Assembly (NCBI GenBank): GCA_017412705.1 | Contig: JAFPWS010000004.1 | Coordinates: 1-32,554, forward strand | Reading direction: 5' to 3' | DNA length: 32,554 nt | From: Prevotella sp. | GTDB taxonomy: Bacteria; Bacteroidota; Bacteroidia; Bacteroidales; Bacteroidaceae | In this document: positions 6,329 to 13,614 of the stretch, in pieces | How the letters are laid out: the number at the start of each line of letters is the position of its first letter | How positions within the stretch are numbered: position 1 is the first letter of the stretch | Notes under the pieces: generated by a model | What the model saw: only the letters and a program-made list of their open reading frames with translations | Database searches by the model: none | Told to the model about the DNA's origin: nothing | Program-made: the position numbers and the translations under genes

Positions 6329-6624
6329 TTCCTCAGTAATTCTGCATCCTGAGGTTGTCTGCCTAAGGCATCATCGGCAGCAAGCAGGGTGATGTCGTTT
6401 TCCAGATTCAGCGCAAAGAGTACTCGAGCATAAATGCCCATGGAGACCGTCGGGTCGCCATGTTCCACTTTAGAGACAGTCAGTCGGGTCACCGTTGCCC
6501 TGTCTGCTATGTCCTGCATGGACAGATGTCTGCGCTTGCGTGCCAGCATAATCTGTTCGCCCATGATCTTCAGGTTCTGGCTCAATGCCCTTGGCATCGT
6601 CTTTCCAAATGTATTCTTGCCCAT
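6325..6624 (-). CDS. HipB-like antitoxin/repressor, XRE family
   Basis: 99 residues with an HTH at about positions 22-75: ARKRRHLSMQDIADRATVTR, LTVSKVEHGDPTVSMGIYAR, a typical HipB/XRE sequence. In hipBA modules this protein represses its own operon and neutralises HipA. The gene overlaps the truncated hipA by 4 bp. A near-consensus promoter at 6644-6674 would start transcription only about 12 nt before the ATG. Because the toxin is cut off, this is now an orphan regulator. The HTH looks intact. Confidence 0.8.
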   Translation of the reverse strand: MGKNTFGKTMPRALSQNLKIMGEQIMLARKRRHLSMQDIADRATVTRLTVSKVEHGDPTVSMGIYARVLFALNLENDITLLAADDALGRQPQDAELLRK

Positions 6625-6643
6625 AATTGTACTTTATTGGGTG

Positions 6644-6674
6644 CAAATATAAGGAATAATGTTTAATATAACAA
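6644..6674 (-). promoter_or_regulatory. Promoter of the hipBA remnant
   Basis: On the minus strand, TTG (6674-6672), 20 nt, TATATTTG (6651-6644), a full consensus match. Predicted start near 6637, so the leader is very short. Confidence 0.8.
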
Positions 6675-6838
6675 GCATTTTATGGAAAATCTGCATTATC
6701 TCCCTTGTTTTTTATTCATATTGGAGATCGCTGGAGAGATTGCGGGACTCTCCGATTATTCTTCGGCGACTGGATTTGAACCGATGGTGGCAGTGTAGCC
6801 ATAATAAACCTGAACGAGGAAAAAGACATATCGTTGGC

Positions 6839-6922
6839 GTGGTTTTATCAATCTACGCCGTGGATTTAACAATCATCGGCGTGGATTTAACAATCATCGA
6901 CGTGGATTTAAGCTTGTACGGC
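6839..6922. repeat. Four 21-bp tandem repeats
   Basis: Units at 6839-6859 (diverged), 6860-6880, 6881-6901 (nearly identical to the previous one) and 6902-6922 (diverged second half), each starting GTGG and carrying TTTAAC or a variant. Because the period is divisible by three, they would read as a seven-residue repeat (VDLTIIG), but no convincing gene surrounds them. The stretch 6675-6996 holds no other feature I can support. Confidence 0.85.
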
Positions 6923-6996
6923 ACTTCAACACCCTTTCCCCCGTACCTCACAACCTTTTAGGACGGGCCTCTGGTCATTCCAAGAAGGTGTTTCGT

Positions 6997-8184
6997 CTAT
7001 CTGCCTATTTGTTTTTTCAGTCTCAGGATGCGGCGCACGCTCTGGTCGATGCGCTGCTCGCTGAGGGTGCCGTTCTCCACAGCCTTGACTACGGCATCGA
7101 AAGCTTCGACGAAGTTCTGCGGACCCAGCACGATGTCGGCGCCGGCCTGTAGCGTGCCCACAGCAGCCTCGGCGTTGGTGTACTGCCGGGTAATGGCTCC
7201 CATCTCCATGGCGTCGGTGATGATGATGTTCTGGTAGCCTAGTTCGCCGCGCAGCTTGTCCTGCAGGATGACGGACGACATGGTGGCAGGGATGTCGGAC
7301 CCCGTGACGTTAGGTGTGGCGATGTGGGCCGTCATAATCAGCTGTGTGCCCCACGCGATACCCGCCTTGAAGGTAATCATTTCGCAATCCAGCATCTCAG
7401 CCCACGTCTTGAGGCTCTGCGCATAGCCATAGTGTGTGTCGGACTTGGTGTCGCCATGTCCGGGGAAGTGCTTGATGCAGCCCGAGATGCCGGCATCCTT
7501 TAGTCCCTGCAGGTAGCTCGTGACCATTGTCGCAGCCACCTCGGGGTCGTCGCTGAAGGCTCGGGCACCGATGACGATGTTCTCAGGATTGGTGTTCACG
7601 TCGGCCACGGGGGCAAAGTCGATGTCGAAGTCGTAGAGACTTAGGTAGGTGCCGATGATGTTACCGCAGTAGTAGGCGTTTTGCGGGTCGCCCGTAGCAC
7701 CGATGGCAGCCATCGACACAAATGTCTCCACATCGAAGTCCTCGCTGTTGCCGATGCGGGCCACGCGGCCTCCTTCCTCGTCGATGCACAATAGTGGCGA
7801 GCCTTTCAGGGCACGAATCTGCGGGATGAACGCCGCGAGCTGTACCTCGTCCTTGATGTTGTGGGCATAGAGGATGATGCCGCCCACGGGGTACTTCTCG
7901 TTCACGCCCAGCATCGTGGCGTTCACAGCCTGCAACTTGATGGCCTTGATATCGTCCGCACTTTCGTCGATGCCGCTGGGCAGATTGAAGTGGATAGTGG
8001 TGTCGAGGCACTCAGGGCGCACATAGAACAGCTGTCCCACCTTTTCGCGCAGCGTCATCTTCTGTAGTTGCGACTCCACCTCGTCAGTCGGCGCGACGGG
8101 GTCATCCTCGTTCGTACACGAGGACAGGATAAAGCCGCAAACGGCAAGGAAGGCCATTCCTTTTGAAAGGGTGGCGGCGAGCAC
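6997..8184 (-). CDS. GH3-family beta-N-acetylhexosaminidase lipoprotein (NagZ-like)
   Basis: Single GH3 N-terminal barrel without the C-terminal GH3 domain, as in NagZ. Diagnostic motif KHFPGHGDTKSDTH carries the Asp-His acid/base dyad, and IIITDAMEMGAI carries the nucleophile Asp. LREKVGQLF near the start and PLLCIDEEGGRVAR are also typical. It probably removes beta-N-acetylglucosamine from peptidoglycan fragments or glycans. The longest frame starts at 8274, but the promoter's -33 box lies there and transcription should begin near 8237. I therefore choose GTG 8184, which gives a signal with a lysine followed by MAFLAVCGFILSSC (lipobox). ATG 8157 is the alternative. It is a lipoprotein facing the periplasm or the surface and stands alone, divergent from rpsJ copy 2. 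Confidence 0.9.
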   Translation of the reverse strand: MLAATLSKGMAFLAVCGFILSSCTNEDDPVAPTDEVESQLQKMTLREKVGQLFYVRPECLDTTIHFNLPSGIDESADDIKAIKLQAVNATMLGVNEKYPVGGIILYAHNIKDEVQLAAFIPQIRALKGSPLLCIDEEGGRVARIGNSEDFDVETFVSMAAIGATGDPQNAYYCGNIIGTYLSLYDFDIDFAPVADVNTNPENIVIGARAFSDDPEVAATMVTSYLQGLKDAGISGCIKHFPGHGDTKSDTHYGYAQSLKTWAEMLDCEMITFKAGIAWGTQLIMTAHIATPNVTGSDIPATMSSVILQDKLRGELGYQNIIITDAMEMGAITRQYTNAEAAVGTLQAGADIVLGPQNFVEAFDAVVKAVENGTLSEQRIDQSVRRILRLKKQIGR

Positions 8185-8243
8185 CCTATTAAGAATCTTT
8201 TTCGTCTTATTTGAGCCAAATCCGTAGTTCTCTTTTTCAGTCG

Positions 8244-8275
8244 GCAAAGATACGGAGTTATTTCGAATAATCAAA
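8244..8275 (-). promoter_or_regulatory. Promoter of the GH3 gene
   Basis: On the minus strand, TTTG (8275-8272), 20 nt, TATCTTTG (8251-8244). It lies inside the longest reading frame and so argues for a start codon at 8184 or 8157. Confidence 0.8.
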
Positions 8276-8397
8276 ATTTTGGGGCGGTAAATTCAAGACT
8301 CCATTTCTTTTAATAGAAGCGATTACGCCGCCAAAAGCCGAGGTCAGGCCAAAGTATTAAAAATCCTTAATATCCGCGCTTTTGCCTTGCCGGAATG

Positions 8398-8427
8398 TTG
8401 GAATCTCACGGGAAATGTGTAATTTTG
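8398..8427 (+). promoter_or_regulatory. Promoter of rpsJ copy 2
   Basis: TTG (8398-8400), exactly 19 nt, TAATTTTG (8420-8427), a complete consensus match. The predicted start near 8434 places the leader hairpin at 8446-8473 within the first 40 nt of the RNA. Confidence 0.85.
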
Positions 8428-8445
8428 CAGCCCGAAAAAGAACTG

Positions 8446-8473
8446 TCCGTTGAGCAAATGACTCTTTAGCGGC
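8446..8473 (+). promoter_or_regulatory. Leader hairpin of rpsJ copy 2
   Basis: CCGTT (8447-8451) pairs with AGCGG (8468-8472) using one G-U pair. Bases 8451-8473 are identical to 1675-1697 in front of copy 1 and again lie 38 nt before the ATG. Relative to copy 1, the left arm changed C to T while pairing is kept as G-U. The loop contains the same ATG-ACT-CTT-TAG mini-frame. Confidence 0.6.
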
Positions 8474-8511
8474 AGTATGGTATTAACATTTTAAACAAAA
8501 AAACAGAGACA

Positions 8512-8817
8512 ATGAGTCAGAAAATTCGTATCAAGCTGAAGAGCTACGACCACAAGCTCGTGGACAAGTCAGCCGAGAAGATTGTGAAGGCCGTCAAGGC
8601 CACCGGTGCTATCATCAGCGGTCCTATCCCCCTTCCCACCCACAAGCGTATCTACACCGTCAACCGCTCAACCTTCGTCAACAAGAAGGCCCGCGAGCAG
8701 TTCCAGTTGTCAGACTACAAGCGTCTGATTGACATCTACAGCTCTACCGCTAAGACGGTTGACGCCCTGATGAAGCTCGAACTCCCCAGCGGTGTTGAGG
8801 TTGAGATCAAGGTCTAA
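8512..8817 (+). CDS. rpsJ: Ribosomal protein S10 (uS10/NusE), copy 2
   Basis: 101 residues, identical in sequence to the product of the gene at 1736, with differences only at synonymous positions. Start [34 protein letters not shown] present. This copy has a consensus promoter (8398) and a strong terminator (8848), so it forms a complete single-gene unit. It is the nearer copy to rplC, its usual downstream neighbour, but a flavoprotein gene and a new promoter separate them. This copy uses C-ending codons more often than copy 1 (for example GTC, ACC, AAC), which would fit higher expression. Confidence 0.97.
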   Translation: MSQKIRIKLKSYDHKLVDKSAEKIVKAVKATGAIISGPIPLPTHKRIYTVNRSTFVNKKAREQFQLSDYKRLIDIYSSTAKTVDALMKLELPSGVEVEIKV

Positions 8818-8847
8818 CGCACCTGCTTAAACATTTTAATAAGGTAT

Positions 8848-8877
8848 AGGCGTATCCGGTAGCGGGTACGCCTTTTT
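8848..8877 (+). terminator. Terminator of rpsJ copy 2
   Basis: AGGCGTATCC (8848-8857) pairs with GGGTACGCCT (8864-8873) over 10 bp with one G-U pair, followed by TTTTT. It separates rpsJ transcription from the genes downstream. Confidence 0.9.
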
Positions 8878-8921
8878 GGTTCGTCCAGTTCCTAATAAAG
8901 TTTAAATTATCAGTACTTGTC

Positions 8922-8952
8922 TTGTGTCTTTAAGAAACAAACACTATATTTG
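8922..8952 (+). promoter_or_regulatory. Promoter of the flavoprotein gene
   Basis: TTG (8922-8924), 20 nt, TATATTTG (8945-8952). Predicted start near 8959, leader about 80 nt. Confidence 0.8.
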
Positions 8953-9038
8953 CGACTGAAAGTCTAAGAACAAGCTTAAAGAGTAATGACGACCTCAGAG
9001 AAAGTGGATATCACCACTCGTGTATAAAAACCAAGATA

Positions 9039-10046
9039 ATGGAGCAAGTAAAAGTATTGATTGCAGGTGCAGGGCCGGCAGGAACTGTCTGCGGTCTGCT
9101 GCTGAGGGAACAGGGTGTCGACTGCATGCTGGCAGACCGTGCCCAGTTCCCCCGTGACAAAATTTGCGGCGGTGGGCTGACACCCCGTTCCTACCGTCTG
9201 CTGAGCAGTCTGCTGCCCACATTCCGCTACGACTACAATAGCGTGACGCGACTGAAGCTGCTGCTCGAAGGAGAACAAATCTTCGACCTCCACATGGACA
9301 GGGAACTGCGCATCGTGAAGCGCCGCGAGTTCGATAACCGCCTGCTCGACGAATACCGCAGGGGTGGGGGCCGGTTTGTCAACGATGCCTTGACGGCCAT
9401 CGAGGAACGCGACGGGAGGGTGATTGTGACGCTGAAGTCAGGCCGTCAGGTGTGTTGCGAATATTTGGTGGGGGCCGACGGTGCCAACAGCCGTGTGAGG
9501 AAATACCTTGCTCCGCACTCTGACCATGGTGTGTTGTGTATGGAGCAGTATGGTCCGAAGTCGTCCGACAATGCCATCGTTATCAACGTGTCGAACCAAT
9601 ATGACCAGGGGTATTACTACGCATTCCCTAACGAATCATGCGACGTGCAGGGTTTTGGCGACCATAGCACCGTACCTCGGAAATTTCGCAAAGTGCTCGA
9701 CGACATGGGCTGTCCCGACCTGAAGGCCAAAGGGGCCTATATCCCCAACAGTATCGACTATCCGCTCCACGACCGTATCATCCTTATCGGTGATGCAGGC
9801 GGCTTCCCTAACCGTCTGACGTTTGAGGGCCTCTACTATGCCTTTCTTACGGCTAAGCATGCTGCAGAGGCCATTCTCACGGGCCGTCCGTTCAAAGAGA
9901 TTAACCACAAAGTGTTTGCAAAAAAGAAAAAAGAGGAGCGCGAAGCCCGTTTCTTCTACAGCCGCTATGGCCTTGGCCTCCTGAAACTGCTTTGTAGGCG
10001 ATTCCCGCGAGTGATACGGTGGTGTTTTAACAGAGTAACAAAGTAA
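9039..10046 (+). CDS. Geranylgeranyl-reductase-family FAD-dependent oxidoreductase
   Basis: 335 residues. Rossmann FAD motif at the start: VLIAGAGPAGTVCGLLLREQ (GxGxxG). DKICGGGLTPRSY is the characteristic Cys-Gly-Gly motif of the geranylgeranyl reductase/FixC-like group; LVGADGANSRVRK and IILIGDAGGFPN are the second and third flavin-binding motifs. Members reduce isoprenoid double bonds or act as related flavin monooxygenases; the substrate here is unknown. It is soluble, without signal peptide. It has its own promoter and lies between rpsJ copy 2 and rplC, an unusual place, since these two ribosomal genes are normally adjacent. Start ATG 9039 gives the expected short lead to the FAD motif. 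Confidence 0.85.
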   Translation: MEQVKVLIAGAGPAGTVCGLLLREQGVDCMLADRAQFPRDKICGGGLTPRSYRLLSSLLPTFRYDYNSVTRLKLLLEGEQIFDLHMDRELRIVKRREFDNRLLDEYRRGGGRFVNDALTAIEERDGRVIVTLKSGRQVCCEYLVGADGANSRVRKYLAPHSDHGVLCMEQYGPKSSDNAIVINVSNQYDQGYYYAFPNESCDVQGFGDHSTVPRKFRKVLDDMGCPDLKAKGAYIPNSIDYPLHDRIILIGDAGGFPNRLTFEGLYYAFLTAKHAAEAILTGRPFKEINHKVFAKKKKEEREARFFYSRYGLGLLKLLCRRFPRVIRWCFNRVTK

Positions 10047-10151
10047 GAGTTTCCTACCGAGAAACTCCTGCTCCGTCTAATGTTGGCGTTGCATGCCGAT
10101 GCCTTAATTCATAAAAAAGATTAAATAATGTTATAAAGGAAGCCGTTCGGC

Positions 10152-10182
10152 TTGTCGGTTTCATATAAAATATGTACCTTTG
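10152..10182 (+). promoter_or_regulatory. Promoter of the rplC ribosomal operon
   Basis: TTG (10152-10154), 20 nt, TACCTTTG (10175-10182). The short inverted repeat AAGCC/GGCTT (about 10140-10153) touches the -33 box and might be an operator. This makes rplC, not rpsJ, the first gene of the operon. Confidence 0.8.
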
Positions 10183-10189
10183 CACCCGC

Positions 10190-10378
10190 AAAAGTGCCAA
10201 TTGCGCTGGCCGCAAGGCTATCAAAGCACTGAAAAAGAGCGACTTACTCTTCAAAAGGGGAGATGTAGTTCGTTTCTTTATGTGTGTGTATGAATGCTTG
10301 GTGGTGGCAAAATGACACTGATGCGAAACGTGATTATATACATTTATTAAATAACATTATTATTAAATTTAAACTGAA
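10190..10378 (+). promoter_or_regulatory. Structured 5' leader of rplC with a small reading frame
   Basis: About 190 nt between predicted transcription start and rplC. AGTGC (10193-10197) pairs with GCACT (10226-10230) and encloses the perfect hairpin TTGCG/CGCAA (10201-10205/10211-10215). A second hairpin is AAGAG/CTCTT (10235-10239/10247-10251). An 18-codon frame (ATG 10294 to TAA 10350, starting MLGGGKMTLM) ends 28 nt before rplC. By analogy with the L4-controlled S10 leader of gammaproteobacteria this may be an autoregulatory leader; that is inference. Confidence 0.5.
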
Positions 10379-10993
10379 ATGCCAGGATTAATTGGAAGAA
10401 AAATCGGAATGACATCCGTTTTCAGTGCCGACGGTAAGAATGTGCCGTGCACTGTTATCGAAGCTGGCCCTTGTGTTGTTACTCAGGTGAAGACCGTCGA
10501 GAAGGACGGTTACAAAGCCCTTCAGCTGGCTTATGGTGAGAAGAAGGAAAAGAACACCACCAAGCCTATGATGGGTATCTTTAAGAAGGCTGGTACGACA
10601 CCAAAGGCCCACTTGGCCGAGTTCAAGTTTGACGAGGAGCACAACCTGGGCGACACCATCACGGTGGAGCTGTTCAACGACGCTGAGTTTGTTGACGTGG
10701 TTGGTACTTCTAAGGGTAAAGGTTTCCAGGGTGTTGTGAAGCGCCACGGTTTCGGTGGTGTCGGTCAGAGCACCCACGGTCAGGACGACCGTCTGCGTAA
10801 GCCGGGTTCTATCGGTGCCTGTTCTTACCCCGCCAAGGTGTTCAAGGGAATGCGCATGGGTGGCCAGATGGGTGGCGACCGCGTGACAACGCAAAACCTG
10901 AGAGTGTTAAAGGTAATACCGGAGCACAACCTGATTCTTGTTAAGGGTAGTTGCGCTGGTTGTAATGGTTCAACTGTTTTAATTGAGAAGTAA
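10379..10993 (+). CDS. rplC: Ribosomal protein L3 (uL3)
   Basis: 204 residues beginning [16 protein letters not shown]3 is a primary 23S-binding protein whose central loop reaches the peptidyl-transferase centre; the loop is present as [20 protein letters not shown]. In E. coli the corresponding GQNQTPGKV segment carries the glutamine methylated by PrmB; here it is GACSYPAKV, so no glutamine is available in this stretch. First gene of the ribosomal cluster, 3 bp before rplD, transcribed from the promoter at 10152. Confidence 0.97.
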   Translation: MPGLIGRKIGMTSVFSADGKNVPCTVIEAGPCVVTQVKTVEKDGYKALQLAYGEKKEKNTTKPMMGIFKKAGTTPKAHLAEFKFDEEHNLGDTITVELFNDAEFVDVVGTSKGKGFQGVVKRHGFGGVGQSTHGQDDRLRKPGSIGACSYPAKVFKGMRMGGQMGGDRVTTQNLRVLKVIPEHNLILVKGSCAGCNGSTVLIEK

Positions 10994-10996
10994 GCT

Positions 10997-11626
10997 ATGG
11001 AAATTAACGTATTGAATATCAAAGGTCAGGAGACCGGAAGAAAGGTTACGTTGAACGAGTCTATCTTCGGCATTGAGCCCAACGACCACGTTATCTATCT
11101 GGATGTAAAGCAGTATTTGGCCAATCAGCGCCAGGGCACTTCCAAGGCTAAGGAGCGCTCTGAGCATGCTGGTTCTACCCGCAAGCTGGGTCGCCAGAAG
11201 GGCGGCGGCGGTGCACGTCATGGTGACATCAACTCTCCGCTGTTGCGTGGTGGTGGTCGTGTGTTCGGTCCCAAGCCCCGCGACTATGGTTTCAAGTTGA
11301 ACAAGAAGGTTAAGCAGCTGGCTCGCCGTTCAGCGTTGTCGTACAAGGCTCAGGAGAATGCCATCATCGTTGTTGAGGACTTCAACTTTGAGGCTCCCAA
11401 GACCAAGGAGTTCGTAGAGATTGCAAAGAACCTGAAGGTAGACGGCAAGAAGGTACTGATGGTACTGCCCGAGTCTAACAAGAATGTTTATCTGTCGGCT
11501 CGTAACCTGCAGAAGGCTGAGTGCATTATCGCTGCTAACGTAAACACCTACAAGGTGCTGAACGCAGACGTGATGGTCATCACAGAGAACTCGCTGAAGG
11601 CTATCGATGGTGTGCTCTCTAAGTGA
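10997..11626 (+). CDS. rplD: Ribosomal protein L4 (uL4)
   Basis: 209 residues. The extended loop that lines the peptide exit tunnel is clear: [20 protein letters not shown] followed by [21 protein letters not shown]4 binds 23S rRNA and in gammaproteobacteria represses its own operon through the S10 leader, so it is the first candidate for regulating the leader at 10190. It starts 3 bp after rplC. Its final Lys and stop codon are part of a tandem 7-bp repeat that fills the gap to rplW. Confidence 0.97.
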   Translation: MEINVLNIKGQETGRKVTLNESIFGIEPNDHVIYLDVKQYLANQRQGTSKAKERSEHAGSTRKLGRQKGGGGARHGDINSPLLRGGGRVFGPKPRDYGFKLNKKVKQLARRSALSYKAQENAIIVVEDFNFEAPKTKEFVEIAKNLKVDGKKVLMVLPESNKNVYLSARNLQKAECIIAANVNTYKVLNADVMVITENSLKAIDGVLSK

Positions 11627-11648
11627 TAAGTAGTAAGTGATAAGTGAA
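11621..11648 (+). repeat. Four tandem 7-bp units between rplD and rplW
   Basis: Four heptamers in register from 11621: AAGTGAT, AAGTAGT, then two more AAGTGA-type units. The first unit contains the rplD stop. Because seven is not a multiple of three, the repeated TGA/TAG/TAA triplets put stops in every forward frame. Confidence 0.85.
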
Positions 11649-11669
11649 AAATAATCATTGATTGAAGAT

Positions 11670-12032
11670 ATGGCATTTATTATAAAGCCTCTGATTACAG
11701 AGAAAATGACCAACATCACGGAGAAGTCTTCTGCTGACAGAACTTACAAGCCCAAGACTGGTAAGCACCGTGGTGAGGAGGTAACGAAGAAGGCCCAGCC
11801 CAAGTACGGTTTCATTGTTAAGCCCCAGGCTAACAAGATTGAGATCGCCAAGGAGGTAGAGTCTCTCTACAATGTTACCGTTGAGAGTGTGAACACGCTT
11901 CGTTATGCCGGCAAGCGCTCAAGCCGCTATACCAAGGCAGGTCTCGTGAGAGGCCAGAAGAATGCGTTCAAGAAGGCAATCGTCACTCTGAAGGAGGGCG
12001 ACAGCATTGATTTTTATAGCAATATTCAGTAA
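11670..12032 (+). CDS. rplW: Ribosomal protein L23 (uL23) with internal insertion
   Basis: Start at ATG 11670 (MAFIIKPLITEKMTN); a TTG at 11658 in frame would only add four residues. 120 residues, longer than the usual 95-100. After the conserved N-terminus there is a Lys/Gly-rich stretch (SSADRTYKPKTGKHRGEEV) that most bacterial L23 proteins lack, then the usual YGFIVKPQANKIEIAKEVES and VNTLRYAGK. L23 lies at the tunnel exit and is the docking site for trigger factor, SRP and the Sec translocon. The 43 bp before it contain the 7-bp repeat array. Confidence 0.95.
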   Translation: MAFIIKPLITEKMTNITEKSSADRTYKPKTGKHRGEEVTKKAQPKYGFIVKPQANKIEIAKEVESLYNVTVESVNTLRYAGKRSSRYTKAGLVRGQKNAFKKAIVTLKEGDSIDFYSNIQ

Positions 12033-12038
12033 TAAGAA

Positions 12039-12866
12039 ATGGCAGTACGTAAATTAAAGCCCGTAACTCCGGGCCAAAGACACAAGATTATTGGCACGTT
12101 CGAGGACATTACTGCATCCGTGCCAGAGAAGTCTCTCGTTTACGGTAAGCGTTCAACCGGCGGTCGAAACAACACCGGTAAGATGACTGTCCGCTACATG
12201 GGCGGCGGTCACAAGAAGAAGTATCGTCTGATCGACTTCAAGCGAGAGAAGGATGGTGTTCCAGCTGTAGTGAAGACTATCGAGTACGATCCGAACCGTT
12301 CGGCTCGTATCGCCCTGCTTTACTACGCTGATGGTGAGAAACGTTATATCATTGCTCCTAACGGACTGGAGGTTGGTGCAACCTTGATGTCTGGCGCAGA
12401 GGCAGTTCCTGAGGTAGGTAACGCGCTTCCGCTGGCCAACATCCCCGTGGGTACCGTAATTCACAACATCGAGTTACGTCCCGGACAGGGTGCCCTGCTG
12501 GTCCGTTCGGCTGGTAATTTCGCTCAGCTGACCTCTCGTGAGGGTAGCTATTGCGTGATTAAGCTCCCTTCAGGTGAGACCCGTCAGGTGCTCTCTGCCT
12601 GCAAGGCTACAATCGGTAGTGTCGGTAACTCAGACCACGCTCTGGAGCAGTCGGGTAAGGCCGGTCGCTCACGTTGGCTGGGTCGTCGCCCCCACAACCG
12701 TGGTGTTGTTATGAACCCGCACGATCACCCGATGGGTGGTGGTGAAGGCCGTCAGTCTGGTGGACATCCCCGTTCACGCAAGGGCCTGTATGCTAAGGGT
12801 CTCAAGACTCGCGCTCCGAAGAAGCAGTCTAACAAGTACATCATCGAAAGAGCTAACAAGAAGTAA
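12039..12866 (+). CDS. rplB: Ribosomal protein L2 (uL2)
   Basis: 275 residues starting [14 protein letters not shown]. Conserved L2 phrases: [35 protein letters not shown] and, near the C-terminus, [19 protein letters not shown]2 is needed for subunit joining and supports the peptidyl-transferase centre. Most bacteria have DHPHGGG where this protein has DHPMGGG. It follows rplW after 6 bp. Confidence 0.97.
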   Translation: MAVRKLKPVTPGQRHKIIGTFEDITASVPEKSLVYGKRSTGGRNNTGKMTVRYMGGGHKKKYRLIDFKREKDGVPAVVKTIEYDPNRSARIALLYYADGEKRYIIAPNGLEVGATLMSGAEAVPEVGNALPLANIPVGTVIHNIELRPGQGALLVRSAGNFAQLTSREGSYCVIKLPSGETRQVLSACKATIGSVGNSDHALEQSGKAGRSRWLGRRPHNRGVVMNPHDHPMGGGEGRQSGGHPRSRKGLYAKGLKTRAPKKQSNKYIIERANKK

Positions 12867-12892
12867 TCACGAAACCAAAAAGAGTGTAAATT

Positions 12893-13159
12893 ATGAGTCG
12901 TTCATTAAAAAAAGGCCCGTACATCAACGTATCGCTTGAGAAGAAGATTCTCGCCATGAATGAGAGCGGTAAGAAGAATGTCGTCAAGACTTGGGCCAGA
13001 GCTTCAATGATTTCCCCGGATTTCGTGGGACATACAGTTGCAGTTCATAATGGTAACAAATTCATCCCTGTCTACATTACCGAGAACATGGTGGGACACA
13101 AGCTGGGCGAGTTCTCTCCCACACGTCGTTTCGGAGGCCATGCAGGTAACAAGAAGTAA
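12893..13159 (+). CDS. rpsS: Ribosomal protein S19 (uS19)
   Basis: 88 residues, [20 protein letters not shown] at the start and [18 protein letters not shown] at the end, the standard S19 signature. It forms a complex with S13 in the 30S head near the A-site tRNA. 26 bp after rplB; 48 bp before rplV, in a gap holding a 7-bp tandem repeat. Confidence 0.97.
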   Translation: MSRSLKKGPYINVSLEKKILAMNESGKKNVVKTWARASMISPDFVGHTVAVHNGNKFIPVYITENMVGHKLGEFSPTRRFGGHAGNKK

Positions 13160-13173
13160 ATCCCAGGGAAGAA

Positions 13174-13194
13174 AATTAAGAATTAAGAATTAAG
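13174..13194 (+). repeat. Three tandem AATTAAG units between rpsS and rplV
   Basis: AATTAAG occurs three times without interruption (13174-13194), followed by a degenerate piece. Same 7-bp period as the arrays after rplD, rpsN and rpsM but a different unit. Confidence 0.9.
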
Positions 13195-13207
13195 ATCAAG
13201 AATTATA

Positions 13208-13609
13208 ATGGGAGCAAGAAAAAGATTAGCGGCTGAGAAAAGAAAAGCAGCCAATAAGACACAGTACTTTGCAAAGCTGAAAGGCTGTCCCTCTTCACCC
13301 CGCAAGATGCGTTATGTTGTTGACATGATACGCGGCATGGAGGTGAACCGCGCACTCGGTGTGCTGCGCTTCTCGAAGAAGGCTGCCTCAGAGAATGTAG
13401 AGAAGCTTCTCCGCTCGGCTATTGCCAACTGGGAGGCCAAGAATGACCGCAAGGCAGAGGACGGCGAACTGTATGTCAGCCGTGTCTTCGTCGACGAAGG
13501 TGTGACAATGAAACGTATGAGACCGGCACCTCAGGGCCGTGGCTATCGCATTCGCAAGCGTTCTAACCACGTAACTCTGTTTGTCGACGCTAAAACTAAT
13601 GATAAGTAA
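13208..13609 (+). CDS. rplV: Ribosomal protein L22 (uL22)
   Basis: 133 residues starting [38 protein letters not shown] near the start and [20 protein letters not shown] at the tunnel-lining beta-hairpin identify L22. It narrows the exit tunnel opposite L4 and is a known site of macrolide-resistance changes. 5 bp before rpsC. Confidence 0.97.
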   Translation: MGARKRLAAEKRKAANKTQYFAKLKGCPSSPRKMRYVVDMIRGMEVNRALGVLRFSKKAASENVEKLLRSAIANWEAKNDRKAEDGELYVSRVFVDEGVTMKRMRPAPQGRGYRIRKRSNHVTLFVDAKTNDK

Positions 13610-13614
13610 AAGGT

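Noticed and set aside
6757-6790. tRNA-like 3' end on the minus strand (GGTTCAAATCCAGTCGCC)
   Set aside because: It resembles a T-loop and acceptor end, but the T-stem pairs badly and no matching 5' acceptor, D-arm or anticodon arm lies upstream. At best a trace of an attachment site.
6659-6961. 100-codon frame containing the seven-residue repeat VDLTIIG
   Set aside because: The frame exists because the 21-bp repeat is a multiple of three; its N-terminal half overlaps the hipB promoter and has no promoter or protein-like composition.
10047-10067. GAGTTTC/GAAACTC hairpin as terminator of the flavoprotein gene
   Set aside because: A good seven-bp stem right after the stop but no T-run follows, so I do not call it an intrinsic terminator.
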